Origin: Henckelia pumila
Taxonomy: Eukaryota > Streptophyta > Magnoliopsida > Lamiales > Gesneriaceae
Assembly (NCBI RefSeq): GCF_033568475.1
Contig: NC_133122.1
Span: forward strand, 149,992,861 to 150,056,860
Reading direction: 5' to 3'
Length of the DNA stretch: 64,000 bases
The position numbers and the translations under genes are program-made. Shown here one piece after another: positions 10,958-22,491 of the stretch (positions are counted from its first letter, which is position 1; the number at the start of each line of letters is the position of its first letter). The notes beneath the pieces were generated by a model. It worked only from the letters and a program-made list of their open reading frames with translations. It was not told the origin of the DNA and searched no databases.

Positions 10958-11160
10958 CTAAGACTTCATTGCATCAGTAGAATTATTGGCTTTCATTAAA
11001 TTCTCCTTCTCGGCAGATTGGTCAAACTGAGCCTCAATGGGCTTAATCTCTGTTTTCTTCTTCTCCTTCAACACTTGCCTTGACATAACTTCTATTAAGA
11101 AGTTTCCTCCATTCCATACAGTTGCAATAACCTTGAGTAATTGGAAAGTAACCTTGAGTC
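10958..11160 (-). pseudogene. antisense 3' end of an unidentified captured gene
   Basis: On the minus strand, reading down from about 11160, a frame runs [19 protein letters not shown], then a Lys/Glu-rich tail ending NNSTDAMKS and a TAG at 10958-10960. The acceptor could be CTCAAG just upstream of VTFQ or of VIATV. The tryptophan/glycine-rich segment followed by a charged C-terminus looks like the end of a membrane protein, but I do not recognise the family. It is opposite in orientation to the PARP3 and PXN pieces, so it was captured separately. Confidence 0.4.
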
Positions 11161-12139
11161 GGCAAAAATAAGTTAGCATGAATGTGTACACACACACATT
11201 GGTCTTTTAAATTTTGTAGTGTTTTTGAACATGAGAGTGAAAAGGACAGGGATGGAGACCCGCAGCTAGCGCCTTCTTGTGTTCATTTTAAGTTTTTAAC
11301 TCTTGATATATATATGGAATTAATGGATCCCAGTTACTGTCATTTTATTTATTTGGACATAAACTCTCTTAAAAAAAACTAATTTTTTATTGGACATAAA
11401 CGAAAGAAAGAATTAGGACCTCTAAATTTATGATCTTAAATAAATTTGAGGTTGTTTTTTTTATTAGTACTAGAAGTACACCTCTAAATTTTTTTTATTG
11501 AAATAAAGTTCTTCGTTTACTTATTAGGATGCACCTTCATTAGGTGTCTTGTGATATTCCTAAAGTTGTTTATGAAGGAAGAATTAGGATGAATGGAAAA
11601 GTGAGAAATCCCATTTAATAAGGTGCACATTCGTGTGTTTTGTGCAAACAGTTGCACATCTTCACGCATAAATTTCTTGATAGCGAGGAACATGACAATT
11701 TTCTTATGCTTTTCCACTTATATTGCTTTCACCAGTAGCAACATAAGTTAGACGTTATCCATATAATGGATAGTGGCTCAGCCTAACACAAATGCCACCC
11801 TGGAAACATTCTGCCTTGAACAGAAAAATAATCATCAATTTAAATGACAAACATTGTTGCTTGCTTAGCGGGCTTGAATTGGATACCTGTTCTTGTTTGA
11901 TTAGAGCGCATTTATACATGTATGAAAACAGCACAATTTCTCTTACTTTACAGATATCAAATACATGGTATTTTTCATATTTCGGAACAATAATCATCTA
12001 ATGGTAGTGCACATAAGTTCCTCAAGTTTGACTTAAATCTATTGGTTGTCCCTTTTTGGCATGTGTTTTTTGAGTTCATAATCTGCATACTAATATATGT
12101 TTAAAGTTTAGGTGCTTTACATGTTTATTCTACTTTCAG
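11161..12139. other. CACTA-1 interior without recognised features
   Basis: AT-rich sequence with short overlapping frames on both strands, none resembling a known protein. It probably derives from introns of captured genes. Confidence 0.5.
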
Positions 12140-12234
12140 GACGCAAGCCTGGCCATTCCTTTGCTTTCACTTGTTCTTGTTCCAATGGCTCAAAGCATTG
12201 GGCCACTTTTGTCACAAATAGCATCATCACCATG
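12140..12234 (+). pseudogene. exon-like fragment of unidentified captured gene
   Basis: Between a TTTCAG acceptor and a CCATG|GTGTGT donor lies a 95-base open segment reading DASLAIPLLSLVLVPMAQS followed by IGPLLSQIASSP. It is hydrophobic, either a membrane helix or a helical repeat. GC content and splice borders mark it as exon against its AT-rich surroundings. I cannot name the gene. Confidence 0.4.
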
Positions 12235-12848
12235 GTGTGTCAAATATTTTTTAGCTTGATTTTACATGAAGAATTGACTAACAATTCAATTGTTGTTGTT
12301 GGTCAGGCTAGAAGTTTGCCAACAGATAAACTGAGAGTTTTCTATATTTCGAGTAATTGCGCAATTTACTTTATACAGGTGACTTCCACATACTTTTTTG
12401 GGACATACATTGTGAATCACTACTAGCTCTTGGGTTTTAGTCGTGTGTGCATTTGTTTTGATTTATGGTGATTGTTACCATCTTCTCATCCAGTATTCTA
12501 TCATGTGTGTATTTCTATAGAATGCCCATAAGATAATATGGGGCTTATGATGAATCCTACCTTTATATTAAAGCAAGCAAATTACGAAGTTGTTCAGCAC
12601 ATTTCCAGTCCTCCAAATGGATTTAGCATTCTGAGAGTTGGTATGATCGCCGACTCCGGTTTGAGGCAGAAAGCATAGCGCAAATAGCCGAGAACGATTA
12701 TTTGTTATATTTGAATGATTTTTATTATATTTGAATGATTTATAATATTGAAATATTGTATATTAGATTTAATTTTCAAAAAATTTGAATATTGAGTGAT
12801 AATATTGAAAATTTGTGAATTATATTTTTTTTTGTTTTTTATTTGAGA

Positions 12849-13137
12849 AAAGACAACGCTTTTTAAACGTTGTTGTAGGTGGAAAAAGCGTTGTCGTTAC
12901 GAAAAAAGACAACGCTTAAAAAGCTTTTGAACTACAACAACGCTTTTTTGTGACAAAGACAACGCGGAAAAAGCGTTGTCGTTTTTATATATGACAACGC
13001 TTTAAAAAGCGTTGTCTTTTCCAAAAACGACAACGCTTTTTCCGCGTTGTCTTTGAGCGTGGTCTTTTACAACACTGACTACGACAACGCTTTTTTGGGG
13101 ACATTAACAACGCAGAAAAAGCGTTGTCTTTGGCCGT
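12849..13137 (+). repeat. CACTA-1 right subterminal repeats
   Basis: Dense copies of GACAACGCTTTT and its complement AAAAGCGTTGTC, several as near-perfect palindromes (for example around 12955-13010). They mirror the left array and mark this as the true right end. Confidence 0.88.
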
Positions 13138-13153
13138 TTTTCTTGTAGTGTCT

Positions 13154-13467
13154 CTATGGTATCTGAACTGCATATCAATCAAGTTCAAACTTCTATAGAG
13201 CTTCGCGATTTCAATTCACACATGCTGACAATGGTCAATAACATCAGTGAATCTGTATTAAATGTTCGAAAGCATCATACAATAGAATATATGAACATTA
13301 TTCGAAAGCTGGAAAGTCTAGAAGCCTCTACTGAAGCTCACAACAAGCAAATTCATGATACTTGCACCCAACTCAAAGTTATTCTGGATCTTTTATCAGA
13401 GAATGGTGATGCCAAAAATAGGGAAAAGGTTACCTCATCTAAGGCCAAAGGCAAAGGAAAGAAGTGA
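13154..13467 (+). pseudogene. post-pol ORF of the copia element, C-terminal part
   Basis: This open frame continues the reading frame that stops at the CACTA-1 insertion. It is rich in heptad-like Leu, Ile and Val (SIELRDFNSHMLTM, ILDLLSENG), so probably a coiled coil, and ends with a basic Lys/Gly tail (KAKGKGKK) and TGA. It is 104 codons, with no internal stop. The 3' LTR starts 200 bp further on. Confidence 0.65.
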
Positions 13468-13669
13468 ATATTATCATATCAGAGAAGAGCAGAGTAGATC
13501 AGATCAATGCAACAATATTCTTGGAAAATTAATTTTTGACATTTATTTTGTCTAAAATTATTACTCGATCTATGAAAGTACACATTTGGAAAGCATTTTG
13601 ATCTACCACCTTTATCATAATTTGATCCGGATATTGACTTTGTTTTGACATCACCAAAAATGGAGAAAT

Positions 13670-14800
13670 TGTTGGAGATAAAACTCTAAAGTTTTGGTGA
13701 TAACAAGTCAAAACAAAACCAAATAATAAAATAATTTAAGGACAAATAAATTCGGACTCATCAAGATCAAATTTTAAAGCTTCCAGATCAAATGTCCGAT
13801 TTCCGGATGAACCAAGTATTCGATCCACGTTTCTTCACGAACAATTTACTTCAACGGATCAAATACAACAGACTTCCACCAGAACAATCCAGATCGATCA
13901 AGACAGATCAAGTAGCCATCAACCAGATAAAAGTCTCACTCTGAAGTAACCGTTGTTGAGGTTGTTGAAGTAAAAGAAAAAAACATTTAATGGGATTTTG
14001 AACGTTGATTGGCTTCCCTCAAAGTCAAGATTTGTGAGCCAATTTATGAGATATGTTGGCGGCTCAATCTCAAAAATTTTTGGCGGCTCACTGGTTACTT
14101 TTGAAGACTATAAATACTCAAGGGATTCAAAGATTCTAACAAGAGACCAAGAGTGAAAATCACAAGCTATCGAAATCTAAGTTTATCCTCAAAGCCAAAA
14201 AGCCTTCACTCAATATCCTAACTCAGAAACCCAGATTATCAGATCAAAGTTTTGAGATCCTGAGTTAGAAAGTATTACAAAGATCGATTGAACTCAAAGA
14301 AATACATTCAAGAGCGATCCAGATCAAAGCCATTCACAACTATCCAGATCAAAACATCGAAGCACACTCTGTAGCTTCGTTTTTGTAACTCAAAGCAAAT
14401 TGATTGCTCTGCTTCGAGAGAGAGTATTGCTAGGAGTTCCTTTCAAAGGATTTATCGGATTGGATTTGTATAAAGCGTTGTATAAATCAAAGTCTTCTAG
14501 TGGAATCCTTCTGAAAATAGAAGAAGGGGTGACGTAGGAGAATTAATCTCCGAACATCCATAAAAAACTCTGTCCCTTTTACATACCGCATTTACATTAC
14601 TTTATCTGCCTTAGCTTTCTAATTATTCAAATCTGCAAGGAAGATTTCTTCCGCCTGATAATTTCAGATCTTTCGAGCAGATCAAAGTTTTAAGCAACAA
14701 AACTTATGTTTGATTTTCACAAATCAGATCGAAAATTTTCTAAAAGTTTTAAATAGTGTATTCAACCCCCTCCCTTCTACAAATATTGTCGATCCTAACA
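13670..14800 (+). repeat. 3' LTR of the SIRE-like copia element
   Basis: It starts TGTTGGAGATAAAACTC and ends GATCCTAACA, with the TG...CA termini and the typical copia opening (GTTTTGGTGATAACAAG). A purine-rich AAAAATGGAGAAAT just before the start is the likely plus-strand primer. A TATA box lies at 14109-14116 and a C-rich run (about 14766-14774) precedes the 3' end. Length is 1131 bp. The U3 part is packed with AGATCAA words. Confidence 0.85.
14109..14116 (+). promoter_or_regulatory. LTR TATA box
   Basis: TATAAATA sits about 440 bp into the LTR. It is the presumed core promoter of the retroelement, downstream of the AGATCAA-rich segment. Confidence 0.6.
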
Positions 14801-15349
14801 AGATTTTAACTTAAGATAATATTTTTTTTACTCCTAAATATTATTTATATAAATTTGGAAGTAACCCGATCAATTTATTTAAATTTTAATTTTTATTTCA
14901 TATTGAATAAATTTAAAAATTATATAATTTTTAGCGAGTCTAACCTAGATTAGACACGTTAGATTACGGATACTACAAAGCGGGTCTCGTAGTTTAGACA
15001 AACCTGTTTCGTTACCTTAAATAGTTTGAAGCCGAACTCCAATCCGACATAATTCTATACTCGATAATAAATTTTTGTATTTTAAGTTTACATTTTAGTT
15101 AATTTAAAAACTATAAATTCATTTTAAAATATTATTTAAATATATATTTTTAAAAAATCAGATAATAACCGACATGAACTTAAACTTATGGTTCTTACTT
15201 CTTACAAATAACAAAGGACCCGAAAATGAAAAACCCGAAATAGAGTAGTAAAAAATGGATTAGATTGATCATGACAACCTATCTTGATCATGAAAAATTG
15301 ATGGGTTGAATTATGATTTTAGTGGCTTGTTTGGAGGCGGGGCTCTTAA
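14801..15349. other. AT-rich spacer between the copia element and CACTA-2
   Basis: No coding potential or repeat that I can recognise. The last three bases (TAA, 15347-15349) are the left target duplication of CACTA-2. Confidence 0.5.
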
Positions 15350-15383
15350 CACTACAACAAATATGCTAATTAACAACACTAAA

Positions 15384-15650
15384 AAGACAACGGTTTTATA
15401 CACAAACTGTTGTCTTTTGGCCTTTAACAATGGTTTTTACAAAAACCGTTGTCGTTGACCGTATTTTTAATAAAAATGACAACGGTTTTTAAAAATTCGT
15501 TGTCTTATATTGTTCAAAGACAACGGTTTTTAAAAACCGTTGTCAATGAGCGGGTTTTTTATGATCTACGACAACGGTTTTAATTAACCGTTGTCTATGA
15601 GAGTTTTTTTGAAGGTCTAAGACAACAGATTTTGTAATCTGTTGTCGTTG
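15384..15650 (+). repeat. CACTA-2 left subterminal repeats
   Basis: Copies of GACAACGGTTTT and AAAACCGTTGTC in both orientations, several paired as palindromes around 15515-15545. The core is AACGG, where CACTA-1 has AACGC. A TTTA microsatellite (15655-15676) follows. Confidence 0.85.
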
Positions 15651-15719
15651 TTATTTATTTATTTATTTATTTATTTTTAATATTTTAAAAAATATAATAC
15701 AATTTTAAAAAATATAATA

Positions 15720-16467
15720 CATATAATAACCCATAGTACTACACGTCTGCCTTAAGAAGAAATGAGAGAAACCCAATCCCTAGCCAAACCCTTCGCCCCC
15801 TTCAACCCAGCTCACCTCCGGCGCCGATCGATCGCCGAAAAATGGTTGTCCGACCTCTTTGCATCTAGCCCAAGCCTTGGCAACGCTAATCGTGACTTCA
15901 ATCGTGAGTTTAAAGCTTGGATCGGAGCTTCAGTGTCGCGACTTTCACTGTGTAAGTTTCGTTGCTTTCTTCTCTTGCTTCGGGCTCATGCTTCGTGGTA
16001 TTTTTAGTAGATGTTAAGGGTCTAGATTTATTTTTGTTTAGGTTTTCGGTGAATGTCGAGAAAAGGGTGAAAAACGAGACTGTGTTTTGTGTTTTTTTTT
16101 TCGGGTTCTTTCATTAGCTCATTTGTTTGGGCTTTTTTTTTTTTTGGTTCCTTCTTGTTTGGGCACCTCCGAATGTCGAAATGTTCATAGCATAGACGAA
16201 GCACATAATATTTGTTCTTTACTCTCATTGAAAATAAGCCAAAAAGAAATTTTACCTTCTGGAGTTGCAATTTGATTCTTAGAAATATGTCGTTGGGTGT
16301 TTATAGGCTATAAGAATCTTTCTTCTTGTTGTAACTCTATTTAATCTTTTGCAAATAGGCATACTCATAACTTATAGTGACTTAAAGCAATGGTATTTCT
16401 ATTTATACCTTTTTCAAGGGAGTTTCTTCTCTTCGTGGATGAGTTTGTAGAGAATTCTGTCACGCAG
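15720..16467 (+). other. CACTA-2 interior with possible leader exon
   Basis: A GC-richer segment starts with ATG at 15762 (MRETQSLAKPFAPF) and stays open for about 65 codons, ending near a possible donor at 15952. It could be a captured first exon or the transcript leader of the element; I recognise no domain. The rest is T-rich and intron-like. Confidence 0.35.
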
Positions 16468-16556
16468 GTGATGCACACCGTCTTCCACAATTGGTTCCTG
16501 ATCAAGTCATAAAGCTGAAGCAGCTGACTGTGCTTACTTTGGCTGAGTTAAACAAG
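16468..16556 (+). pseudogene. CSN7: captured CSN7 exon (COP9 signalosome subunit 7)
   Basis: An 89-base exon lies between CACGCAG and a GTAGGA donor. It reads HRLPQLVPDQVIKLKQLTVL followed by TLAELNK, the strongly conserved start of the PCI domain of COP9 signalosome subunit 7, part of the nuclear complex that removes Nedd8 from cullins. Family members usually have TLAESNK or TLAEMNK. No neighbouring CSN7 exon is recognised, so this is a single captured exon inside the transposon. Confidence 0.85.
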
Positions 16557-17331
16557 GTAGGATCCATGAAATCTTTTTGGGTGTGCTTGAGTGACCATAA
16601 ACAATGCTGGAGATTTCGTTGTCATTTGATATGTCCCTTGTTTTGTCATGGTGGAGACTTTACTCTTTAAGTTGATAAGACTGTACGAAATAAAGGTGGC
16701 TTATTGGTTTTTATTTTGGTATATTAAATTAAAAAATTTTTGCTGTCAAATTTAAACAATATTTTCTTTTATATATTAAATTTAGAATTTTTTGCTGTCA
16801 AATTTAAACAATATACTCTTTTATATCTAGATTTTGGCAAGTCTTGTTTGAATTCGTTTAATTTGATTTTTTTTTCCTTTTTGTTAAATATCTATGCTAG
16901 TGAGGATATATGTATGTGCATGGGCCTCTGTATGCCTTTCCTTGGTTAGAAAATCCTGTTTTCTTGATGAATCCATGGCCAAAGGCTTGTAATTTTCCGA
17001 TGACTTGAATCCTTTGTCTTTTTCCCCATTCTTATTTATATGATATTTTTTTAATTCTGTTGTGTGACATTGGATGTGTTTTGATTCCTGCCAAAGTCTA
17101 GAAAGAATCCAGACTGCTTAATGGAGAACCTGTTTGGAAAAATTCCCTTTTCTTCTTTTGGTAGTACCCTGGAATTTATACGTGTTTAGGTTATGGTCAT
17201 GGACATAGACATTTTCTGCTGTTTTTATTGATGTGAACACTCCAGTGATGTTTATTTTAAAAATGATTTTATTGTGTGAACACTCCAGTGATGTTTATTT
17301 TCCATTTTTTGTAAATGTTAGAGCTTAGAGG
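16557..17331. other. intron-like AT-rich DNA in CACTA-2
   Basis: T-rich with two near-identical blocks (CTGTCAAATTTAAACAATAT at about 16743 and 16795) and a short repeat GTGAACACTCCAGTGATGTT at about 17234 and 17276. No coding signal seen. Confidence 0.5.
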
Positions 17332-17687
17332 AAAACCCACTGAAGCTATACGAGGTGGAAGGTATTTATCAGTGCCTAGATTTTAATACTGTTGTGACTT
17401 CTTTGGCCTGAGCCTGATATCATTGCACATGGTTCAAGTGTCAAACAGGTTAGCTTTTACGATGATGATGTTCGCTATTGGCAACATTGGCGTAATCGTT
17501 CTGCTGCTGCTGAAGCTCCATCAGCTGTCAATAATCTAACTTCAGCTTTCAATTCCCCTGCACCATCCACAAAAAGACGTCATTTTCTTGTCATATGCTG
17601 TGAGAACAAAGCTATTTTTCTAGATTTGGTGACAATGCGTGGCCGTGATGTGCCAAAGCAAGATTTAGATAACAGATCTCTTCTATG
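17332..17687 (+). pseudogene. captured TWD40-2 fragment (TPLATE complex WD40 protein), two exons
   Basis: Exon 17332-17371 reads LRGKPTEAIRGG and ends at a GTATTT donor. Exon 17439-17687 reads VKQVSFYDDDVRYWQHWRNR, then SAAAEAPSAVNNLTSAF, HFLVICCENKAIFLDLV and MRGRDVPKQDLDNRSLL, ending at GTATGT. The phase joins correctly (AG|T). This matches the N-terminal region of the large plant WD40 protein TWD40-2 (At5g24710 type), a subunit of the TPLATE endocytic adaptor at the plasma membrane. The first WD repeats and everything downstream are missing. No premature stop is seen in the two exons. Confidence 0.8.
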
Positions 17688-17839
17688 GTATGTGTTGAAT
17701 CTTTATGTTTCTAAGATATGTTCTGATTTTTACATTTGATGGTTTGCTAGCTGTCATTAACAAATCATTTATATTTCGAATGCAACAGTACTCAAGGTAT
17801 CCATGAAAGAAAAAGGTGGAAATATTTGCATAAAATAGC

Positions 17840-17945
17840 GATTATTTCCAGCTGTGTTAGATAACTTCTCTGTGTGTTTTCTTGGCCATAATGGTGCGTG
17901 TTCTAAATTGATACAGGATTATTTCCAGCTGTGTTAGATAACTTC
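17840..17945 (+). repeat. 28-bp direct repeats in CACTA-2
   Basis: GATTATTTCCAGCTGTGTTAGATAACTTC occurs at about 17840 and about 17918. The second copy is followed by an open, exon-like stretch (DNFSANVSVDGN) of unknown origin. Confidence 0.75.
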
Positions 17946-19114
17946 AGTGCCAATGTCTCTGTGGATGGGAACTGATCTGTGAATCTTGCCTGTGGTATAC
18001 TGCTGGTAAGACAATCCTCTTCTTTATTTCTTATTTTTGATTTTTGAAATATGATGATGTTAGATAAAAAAATTGTATCTGAAAACTAAGAAGACGAGAG
18101 AATTGAGCTATAACGTGGCGTTAGAACCTTGATGGCTGTGGTCTTATTTTGTGGGACAAGTTTGGAAACATGATTTGAATGAAAATGAAAGAGGCGTAGG
18201 GACATGAATTGCAATGGTGTTTCAAGAATCTTTAATGCCTTTCGTCGCTGCAACACATGCAAGATATATAAAACCCAAAAAGTGACAGCGAAGATCATTT
18301 GTCCAGAGCTTTTTTGCAACTGATAATTTATTCACCCCGGCCCGATAATTGTCCTCCCAATTATATATTCCAGATCAGAGTTGTATGAATCTCATAAATC
18401 TTGAAAGCAATTTTCCTATGGTTTCACAGTGAGACTGGGTTAATTACATAGTATGGGATATTTTTTATTTTTTTGAATCACATATTAAAAAATTAAATTA
18501 AATTAAATTGAAACTTAATTGTTAAATTAAATTTATGTATTTTTAATTAATTAAAATACGCCTAAACTGAAAAAAAAAACAAAATTATTATTATATTAGC
18601 ATCATCAAATAAAATATAACTAAAATAAAGTGATTTTTAATGTCCAGAAATGATATTTTCATAGAAATATTTAAGCTGAATGTTCCTATTTTGTTCATTA
18701 AATTGACAAATAGCATTCCTCATCTCAAAATAACAATCTTCTCAACCAAATGAGAAGTAATGATAAATTTTTATGAGAATTAATGTTTTGTTATTGTTTT
18801 CTTTGCCATTGAATTCTTTTCACAATTTTTCATTATGTTTCTGGTTGAATATCAAATCATAAAATTTATTTTTCTGAGAAATTCGCTCCTTTTCACTCAA
18901 ATATTGCAGCTTAGTAGAATCAGTTCTTTCCTTAATTTTCCAGAGTCCGTTGATTGGTGGATTAGATCAATATTTAAGGATTTTATTATAAAGACATCGA
19001 AAATTAGTGTTAACTGGTATATTTCTTCAACAAACTAGAATGATAAAACATTGATTAATTTTTTTTAAGTTTTGAAGGATTAGACTCAGTGCTGGTTGCT
19101 TATTTCTATGAGTA
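17946..19114. other. AT-rich leader region before the TNP2 transposase
   Basis: No coding signal. AT content rises strongly at 18470-18840. It may include the promoter of the transposase gene, but no convincing TATA and start pairing can be singled out. Confidence 0.4.
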
Positions 19115-22100
19115 ATGGACAAAGCTTGGATGTCAAAGAACAGATTATCACATGAATATGAGGCTGGGGTAGAATCTTTTCTGCAATTTGCAATGCAAAA
19201 TGCCAACGATCCAAATGAAATACCTTGCCCCTGCACAAGATGTGGTAATCTACAGATGAAAGATGTTCGCACTATAAGGGCACATTTGTGTTGTAATGGC
19301 ATGGATTTAACATATCATACATGGATTTGGCACGGGGAAAGATCTACGGTCAAGAATCCAATGAATGATAGTGATCAAGTAGGACCAGATGAACACAAAT
19401 ATTTTGCCGAGGAAACTATAGATATGGTACATGATGCATATGATAGCTATGCTGAGAATCCAAGCCAATTTCATAAGATACTTGAAGATGCCGAGAAACC
19501 TTTATACTCTGGATGCACAAAATTTACAAAGTTAACAGCACTTGTGAAATTATTTAATTTGAAAGCAAAATATAGTTGGAGCGATAAAAGTTTCACTGAC
19601 TTGCTTAGTTTGTTAGGAGAAATGATTCCTGATCACAATGAATTGCCTTTATCCTACTATGATGCAAAGAAAAGCTTCAGTGCATTAGGAATGAATTATG
19701 TGAAAATACATGCTTGCCCTAATGATTGTATCTTGTACCGGAAAGAGTTTGAGGACTTGTCCAATTGTCCTATTTGCGGTATGTCTATGTGGAAGTTGGG
19801 TAATAATTCTGTGGTGAATGAAGGTATTCCTGCAAAGGTTCTTTGGTACTTCCCACCTATTCCAAGATTTCAAAGATTATTTCAGAACAAAGAGGTGTCT
19901 AAAGAGTTAACTTGGCATGCTGATAAAAGAATTTGTGATGGATACTTGCGTCATCCAGCTGATTCGCCGGCTTGGAAAGTAGTGGATCACAAATGGCCGG
20001 ATTTTGCATCGGAGTCAAGAAATCTTAGATTGGCCATATCAGCAGATGAGATCAATCCCCATAGTTTGATGAGTTCTGCATATAGCTGTTGGCCAGTTCT
20101 GATTATCACTTACAACCTTCCTCCATGGTTGTGTATGAAGAGAAAATTTATGATGCTGACTTTATTGATTTCTGGACCCAAACAACCTGGAAATGATATT
20201 GACGTTTATTTAGCACCTCTAGTTGATGACTTAAATGCTTATGGGATATAGGTGTTGATGCGTATGATGCATATCGAAAAGAATATTTCTCGCTCAGAGC
20301 TGTCTTACTATGGACAATCAATGATTTTCCTGCTTATGGGAACATGTCAGGTTGTGTTGTGAAAGGATATCAAGCATGCCCTATCTGTGGGGAAGAAACA
20401 TATTCGACCAGGTTGAAGCATAGTAGAAAAATGTCATATACAGGTCATCGAAGGTTTCTTCCTAGAAATCATCCTTATCAAAGGCAAAAAAAAAGTTTTT
20501 AATGGGAAACAAGAGTTTAACCCCGCACCAAAACCATTAACCGGGCTTGAAGTGTTGGAAAGAATTGATAAGATTAACTATCGTTCGGGAAAAATGAGTG
20601 GGAAGCTTAAGCGCAAGGAGTTGGAAACAAAATCATGTTGAAAAAGAAAATCTATATTCTTTGAACTAGAGTATTGGAAACATCTACATGTTCGACATGT
20701 GCTTGATGTGATGCACATTGAAAAAAATGTTTGTGAAAGTCTTATTGGTACGCTACTTAATGTTCCAGAAAAAACAAAGGATGGGGTAGCCGCTAGACTA
20801 GACCTTGTGGAGATGAATGTGAGGACTGATTTGGCACCAAAGATGGAGGAGAATAGAAATTTTTTGCCAGCAGCTTGTTATACACTAAGTAGGGCTGAGA
20901 AAAGAAAACTTTGCAATTCTTTGTTTGGAATGAAAGTCCCGACAGGTTACTCCTCTAATGTTAAAAATCTGGTGTCAATGAAGGACTTGAAACTTGTTGG
21001 CCTCAAGTCACATGACTACCACACTTTGATGCAACAATTGTTTCCAATCGCCATCCGCGATGTCTTGCCTAAACATGTTAGAGATACTATCATCCGGTTG
21101 TGTGGGTTCTTCAATGTTTTATGCAATAAAGTGATAGATGTCTCAAAGTTGGATGGTCTGCAAAGAGAGATTATTACCCTATTGTGTATGCTTGAAAAAT
21201 ATTTTCCACCATCGTTTTTCGATATAATGGTTCATTTAACTGTCCATCTTGTGCGGGAGGTAAAATTGTGTGGACCTGTTTAGTATAGGCAGATGTACCC
21301 ATTTGAAAGATTCATGAAGATCTTGAAAGGCTATGTGCGAAATCGCAATCGGCCTGAAGGGTGTATAGCCGAATGTTACGTTGCTGAAGAGGCTGTGCAA
21401 TTTTGCTCCGAGTACATGTCTAATGTTCATACAATTGGGATCCCAACAAGGCATCGCCAATTACAACTTACTAGGCCTTTATCTGGTGCCGTAGTGCACT
21501 CCACTACCCTTGATGAGTTGCATCAAGCGCATCGCTATGTGTTGGAAAATGATGTTGACGTTGATCCATATATCGAGTAATTTCTTTAACTTATTAGTAA
21601 TTTCTTTCAACTTTTTTGATCTATTGGTTAACATAAACACATTTATTTTTTTTATTAGGGAACACATGACATTTTTGAATGAAAAATTTCCCAATAAAGC
21701 TAAGTCCAAAAAGTGGTTACAAGATGAGCACAACCGCGCGTTTGCTAACTGGTTACGTGACCGTGTAAGTGTCATAAGCATTGAAATATAAGTTTTGAAG
21801 TTCGTGATAAAATTTATCACATTGTGAAATGTAGGTTGGAAGTGTTGTTGGTCATTCCACCTGTCAAATATCAGAAAGATTGAAGTGGATAGCCCGTGGA
21901 CCTAGCAATCAAGTGTTAAAGTACTCTAGCTATCTGATTGATGGGTTAACTTATCATACAAAAGAGTGTGATGATACACGAGTTGTTCAAAACTCTGGAG
22001 TAAGCTTAATTGCAAAAACAATGCAAGTTTCCAGTGCAAAGGACAAACATCCAGTTGTGTCAGACATGATTTTTTTTGGATTCATTCAAGAGATATGGGT

Positions 22101-22491
22101 ACTCGATTACCACAAATATCAAGTTCCAATGTTTAAATGTAATTGGGTTGAGAATAATAACGGCATTAAAGTTGATGATCTTGGTTTTACGTTGGTGAAC
22201 TTGAAAAGAGTTGGATTCAAATCTGACTCTTTTATCTTAGCCAGTCAAGAAAAGCAGGTGTTTTATATTGAAGATCCTCAAGATCCTACATGGCATGTTG
22301 TACTTACTACTCCTACCAAGGAGTACATTGAATTCATATCTGATGATGTGTTGGAAAACTCTGTAATTCATTATCAATCTTTTACTAGAGGATTTCTACC
22401 AATGGAACCATTGGATGTTGATGAAAAAGATGAAAATGAACCACCATGCATTCGTGAAGATTGTGATGGAACTTGGGTTGACAATGCATAA
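19115..22491 (+). pseudogene. CACTA TNP2-type transposase (TNPD-like), decayed
   Basis: It starts ATG at 19115 with a transposase-associated zinc domain (CPCTRCGN, then HLCCNGM and YHTWIWHGE). The catalytic Transposase_21 region follows (CPNDCILYRKEFEDLSNCPI, later VLLWTINDFPAYGN, ACPICGEET, VLDVMHIEKN), then DUF4218 (LMQQLFPIAIRDVLP, MYPFERFMKILKGYVRNRN) and DUF4216 (FIQEIWVLDYHKYQVPMFKC). Introns: 21577-21658 and 21765-21834. Defects: a 1-base loss near 20239, an extra A in the A-run at 20486-20494 restoring frame, TGA at 20639 where Trp is expected, and TAG at 21281 where Gln is expected. In En/Spm this protein cuts the element ends. The overall order and length match full-size family members, so it was intact until recently. 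Confidence 0.9.

Larger units (their letters stand above)
6944..13150 (+). mobile_element. CACTA-1, non-autonomous gene-capturing En/Spm transposon
   Basis: The left end is CACTACAACAAAAATG (6944) and the right end is GTTTTTCTTGTAGTG (to 13150), inverted repeats of the CACTA class. The 3-bp target duplication TCT sits at 6941-6943 and 13151-13153. Both ends carry subterminal arrays of a GACAACGCTTTT word. No transposase domain is present, so movement would have needed enzyme in trans. The interior holds intron-containing pieces of at least two host genes (PARP3 and PXN), plus an unidentified exon and an antisense 3' gene end. The insertion lies in the post-pol ORF of the copia element. Confidence 0.93.
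1..14800 (+). mobile_element. SIRE-like Ty1/copia LTR retrotransposon, 3' portion
   Basis: The order seen is pre-integrase, integrase, reverse transcriptase and RNase H, then about 2 kb of spacer, a long extra ORF and a 3' LTR (13670-14800). Integrase ahead of reverse transcriptase defines Ty1/copia, and a large ORF between pol and the 3' LTR is typical of the SIRE/Maximus lineage. Gag, protease and the 5' LTR lie left of the window. The element is dead: pol carries stops, frameshifts and an internal deletion, and a CACTA transposon (6944-13150) splits the extra ORF. Without the CACTA the visible part is about 8.6 kb. The lineage name is inferred from layout, not from a tree. Confidence 0.85.

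Noticed and set aside
12849-13137. CRISPR-like spaced repeats
   Set aside because: The words are in both orientations with irregular spacing and lie at a CACTA end; this is a plant genome.
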